A model generated the notes under the pieces. That model searched no databases and was not told the DNA's origin. It saw only the letters and a list, made by a program, of their open reading frames with translations. From DASQVO01 sp035640715 (GTDB lineage: Bacteria; Actinomycetota; Actinomycetes; Streptosporangiales; Streptosporangiaceae), in assembly GCA_035640715.1 (NCBI GenBank), contig DASQVO010000089.1:1-7079 (forward strand): a stretch of 7,079 bases of DNA. Direction: 5' to 3'. Position numbers and translations under genes: made by a program. Every line of letters begins with the position of its first letter. Within the stretch, counting starts at the first letter, position 1. Of this stretch, positions 4,758 to 7,079 are shown piece by piece.

Positions 4758-5654
4758 ATGAGCGACAACAGCGACAACGACGAATACGGCGCCTACCAGG
4801 CCCTGGCCGAAGAGTCCGATGACCAGCGCTGGGCGTTCGGCACCGGCTTCACCGACCCGCTGGCGGGCGTGGACACGCGCCTGCCCCCCGGTGTCGACGG
4901 GGCCGCGCTGGCCGCCTACTGCCTCATGCTCGGCGACGACGCCCTGATCTACAGCCATCGCCTGCAGCAGTGGGTGACCCGCGCACCCGAGCTGGAGGAG
5001 GAAACCGCTCTGGCCAACATCGCGCTCGACCTGCTCGGGCAGGCCAGGATGCTGCTTGCCCGCGCTGGCCGGGCCGACGGCAGCGGCCGCGACGAGGATC
5101 AGCTCGCGTTCTTCCGTGAGGCGGGCGAGTTCCGCAACGTCCGGCTCGTGGAACGGCCCGACGCCGACTTCGCCGAGCTGACCGGCCGCCTTCTGGTGTT
5201 TTCCGCGTGGCGCCTGGCGCTGCTGCGCGCTCTGGTCGTGTCGAAGGACCCGGTGCTGGCCGCCATCGCGGAAAAGGGCGTGAAGGAGCTGACGTACCAC
5301 CGCGATTACGCCGCCCGATGGGTGGTCCGGCTCGGCGACGGCACCGACCTGTCCCACGCGAAGATGCAGGCCGGCCTGAGCGCGGTGTGGCCGCTGGTGG
5401 AGGAGTTGTTCACCCCGCACCCGATTGAGGCGGCCCTGCCCGGAGTCGCCGCCCGCGTCCTGGCGCTGCGCGGTGAGGTCGACTCGGTCCTGGATACCGT
5501 GCTCGCCGCGGCCACCCTCACCCGCCCTGATGTGGTGCCGCTCGCCGGCGTCGCCGGCCGCGCGGGCCGGGACGGCGTGCACACGGAGGCGCTCGGCTAC
5601 GTGCTGGCCGAGATGCAGAGCGTCGCCAGGGCTCATCCGGGTGCGACATGGTAG
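4758..5654 (+). CDS. paaC: PaaC: structural subunit of phenylacetyl-CoA epoxidase
   Basis: Ferritin-like beta-type partner of PaaA, 298 residues; E. coli PaaC is about 248 and serves as a structural, non-catalytic subunit. The shared core begins near residue 50: AAYCLMLGDDALIYSHRL (52-69), EEETALANIALDLLGQAR (80-97), DQLAFFRE (114-121), VKELTYHRDYAARWVVRLGD (175-194), and the family C-terminus GVHTEALGYVLAEMQS (273-288) then HPGATW. The first 50 or so residues are extra relative to E. coli: an acidic start (SDNSDNDEY), then RWAFGTGFTDPLAGVD (24-39). I think a similar leader occurs in other actinobacterial PaaC proteins, but could not check. Preceded by a 38-nt gap with its own ribosome binding site; overlaps paaD by 7 nt. 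Confidence 0.94.
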   Translation: MSDNSDNDEYGAYQALAEESDDQRWAFGTGFTDPLAGVDTRLPPGVDGAALAAYCLMLGDDALIYSHRLQQWVTRAPELEEETALANIALDLLGQARMLLARAGRADGSGRDEDQLAFFREAGEFRNVRLVERPDADFAELTGRLLVFSAWRLALLRALVVSKDPVLAAIAEKGVKELTYHRDYAARWVVRLGDGTDLSHAKMQAGLSAVWPLVEELFTPHPIEAALPGVAARVLALRGEVDSVLDTVLAAATLTRPDVVPLAGVAGRAGRDGVHTEALGYVLAEMQSVARAHPGATW

Positions 5655-6166
5655 GCACGGAACGGGCCCCGGCCGGGCCTGCCCTCGGTATCGCCGCCGG
5701 CGTACCCGACCCGGAGCTGCCCATGGTCACCCTGGCCGACCTCGGCATCCTGCGCGAGGTGCGCGAGGACGGCGACACCGTCACCGTCGTCATCACGCCG
5801 ACGTACTCGGGCTGCCCGGCGATGCGCGAGATCGGCCGCGACCTGCGCCGACGGCTTCACCAGGCCGGCTACCGATGCGTCACAGTCCAGACCGAGCTGG
5901 CACCGGCCTGGTCAAGTGACTGGATCACCGCCGAAGGGCGGCGCAAGCTCGCCGCCGCGGGCATCGCCCCGCCGAACCCTGCCACCCGGCGGCCGCCCGG
6001 CGGCCCCGTCCCGCTCACCCTGACCGCGGCACCCCGGCCGGTGACCTGCCCGCGCTGCGGGTCAGCGCGGACGCGCGAGACATCGCCGTTCAGCGCGACG
6101 GCCTGCAAGGCCCTGTACCGGTGCGAGCAGTGCCTCGAGCCGTTCGAGTGCGTCAAGGAGATCTGA
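5648..6166 (+). CDS. paaD: PaaD: MIP18/DUF59-type Fe-S assembly factor
   Basis: 172 residues (E. coli PaaD about 165). PaaD is needed for in vivo phenylacetyl-CoA epoxidase activity and is thought to help mature an iron-sulfur or di-iron centre, probably with PaaE or PaaA as client. Seen: the DUF59 domain with DPELPMVTLADLGILREV (21-38) and PTYSGCPAMREIG (51-63), where C56 is the conserved cysteine; a proline-rich linker (about 107-130); then a C-terminal zinc-ribbon-like domain CPRCGSARTRETSPFSATAC (134-153) and YRCEQCLEPFECVKEI (157-172), with CxxC pairs at 134/137 and 159/162 plus C153 and C168. The start overlaps paaC by 7 nt and has only a poor ribosome binding site, suggesting coupling to paaC translation. 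Confidence 0.93.
   Translation: MVGTERAPAGPALGIAAGVPDPELPMVTLADLGILREVREDGDTVTVVITPTYSGCPAMREIGRDLRRRLHQAGYRCVTVQTELAPAWSSDWITAEGRRKLAAAGIAPPNPATRRPPGGPVPLTLTAAPRPVTCPRCGSARTRETSPFSATACKALYRCEQCLEPFECVKEI
6155..6160 (+). promoter_or_regulatory. paaE ribosome binding site inside paaD
   Basis: AAGGAG sits in the Lys-Glu codons near the end of paaD, 6 nt before the GTG at 6167. This ideal spacing fixes a GTG start for paaE directly after the paaD stop. Confidence 0.8.
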
Positions 6167-7079
6167 GTGGGGCGCACCGACTTCTACCCGCTCACGGTGG
6201 CCGCCGTCGAGCCGCTGACCGACGATTCAGCGGCTGTCACCTTCGACGTCCCGGCTGGCCTGCGCGAGGTCTTCACGTTCGCACCGGGCCAGTCCCTGAC
6301 CGTCCGGCACGGAGCCGAGCGCCGTTCCTACTCGATCTGCGCTCCGGCCGGCCGTGCCCCCCGTATCGGTGTACGCGAGGTGGCGGGAGGCGCTGTGTCC
6401 GGGTGGCTGGTCCGCCAGGTCCGGCCCGGTGACGTCATCGACGTCCAGGCACCGGCCGGATCCTTCACCCCGGACCTGTCCGTACCCGGCCATCATGTCC
6501 TGATCGCGGCAGGCTCCGGCATCACGCCTGTGCTGTCGATCGCGGCCTCGGTGCTCCAGGCACACCCCGACACCAGGGTCACCCTGTTCTACGGTAACCG
6601 CCGCGCTGCCTCCGTCATGTTCGCCGACGAGGTCGCCGACCTCAAGGACGCCCACCCGGACCGGATGCAGCTGGTGCATGTCCTGTCCCGGGAGGCCCAG
6701 GAGGTCGGCTTGTTCACCGGCCGCCTCGATGCCGGCAAGCTCCGGGCCCTGCTGCCGGTCACCGTCGACGTGCCCGCTGTCAGCCACTGGTGGCTCTGCG
6801 GCCCGTTCGGCATGATCGCCGATGCCATCGATGTCCTGACCGAGCTCGGCGCCGGCCGGGAGCGGATCCACCGCGAGCTGTTCTACGTCGGCGACGAGCC
6901 ACCTGCCGAAGTGCACCACGCCGACGCCCCCGCGGGCGCCGGCGCGGAGGTGACGGTGATTCTCGACGGCCGCAGCACGGCCGTCACCATCCCGCCGGGC
7001 CTGCCCATCCTCGACGGGGCGCAGAAGGCCCGCGCCGACCTGCCCTTCGCCTGCAAGGGCGGCGTCTGCGGCACCTGCC
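6167..7079 (+). CDS. paaE: PaaE: epoxidase reductase (3' end cut by window edge)
   Basis: NAD(P)H-dependent flavin/2Fe-2S reductase that feeds electrons to the PaaAC di-iron centre. The frame is open from the GTG at 6167 to the right edge: 304 full codons of an expected 350-360. Domains in order: FAD-binding barrel with RRSYSIC (52-58) and GGAVSGWL (74-81); NAD(P)-binding domain with LIAAGSGITPVLSI (112-125), TLFYGNR (139-145) and CGPFGMI (211-217); linker ending IHRELFYVGDEPP (234-246); then a plant-type ferredoxin domain from about 260 with PFACKGGVCGTC (293-304). That gives three of the four cluster cysteines (C296, C301, C304); the fourth lies beyond the window. The GTG directly abuts the paaD stop. 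The family is clear; the cut end cannot be judged. Confidence 0.95.
   Translation, partial: MGRTDFYPLTVAAVEPLTDDSAAVTFDVPAGLREVFTFAPGQSLTVRHGAERRSYSICAPAGRAPRIGVREVAGGAVSGWLVRQVRPGDVIDVQAPAGSFTPDLSVPGHHVLIAAGSGITPVLSIAASVLQAHPDTRVTLFYGNRRAASVMFADEVADLKDAHPDRMQLVHVLSREAQEVGLFTGRLDAGKLRALLPVTVDVPAVSHWWLCGPFGMIADAIDVLTELGAGRERIHRELFYVGDEPPAEVHHADAPAGAGAEVTVILDGRSTAVTIPPGLPILDGAQKARADLPFACKGGVCGTC

Noticed and set aside
4686..5636. Minus-strand 316-codon frame opposite paaC
   Set aside because: It mirrors the paaC coding frame, with no motif or ribosome binding site to support it.

Overview
The window is a high-GC stretch (strong G/C bias at third codon positions, GTG and TTG starts, GGAGG-type ribosome binding sites) that looks like an actinomycete chromosome. 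It carries the upper part of the aerobic phenylacetate (phenylacetyl-CoA) degradation pathway. No mobile element, tRNA, rRNA or CRISPR array was seen.

Layout. Bases 1-1037 (minus strand) hold paaK, phenylacetate-CoA ligase, whose C-terminal end runs off the left edge. Bases 1038-1394 are a divergent control region. Bases 1395-7079 (plus strand) hold a tightly packed operon in the order paaZ, paaA, paaB, paaC, paaD, paaE. PaaE runs off the right edge inside its 2Fe-2S cluster motif. Most junctions overlap or abut: paaZ/paaA share TTGA, paaA/paaB share ATGA, paaC/paaD overlap by 7 nt and paaD/paaE abut. Only paaB and paaC are separated, by 38 nt.

How the genes work together. PaaK activates phenylacetate to phenylacetyl-CoA. 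The PaaABC(D)E multicomponent monooxygenase epoxidises the ring: PaaA is the di-iron catalytic subunit, PaaC its structural partner, PaaB a small bridging subunit, PaaE the NAD(P)H-flavin-2Fe-2S reductase, and PaaD a probable Fe-S/cluster maturation factor. After isomerisation by PaaG (not in the window), PaaZ opens the oxepin-CoA ring with its C-terminal MaoC-type hydrolase domain and oxidises the semialdehyde with its N-terminal aldehyde dehydrogenase domain. The beta-oxidation-like genes (paaF, G, H, J) and any regulator gene are not in this window.

The least ordinary part is the 357-bp divergent region. It holds two similar inverted repeats, one next to each gene, built like TetR-family PaaR operators. 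It also holds reasonable promoter elements and, between the two sites, a 30-codon ORF with a strong ribosome binding site whose stop codon lies in the loop of a perfect 9-bp hairpin. All regulatory calls are read by eye from sequence and are inferences.
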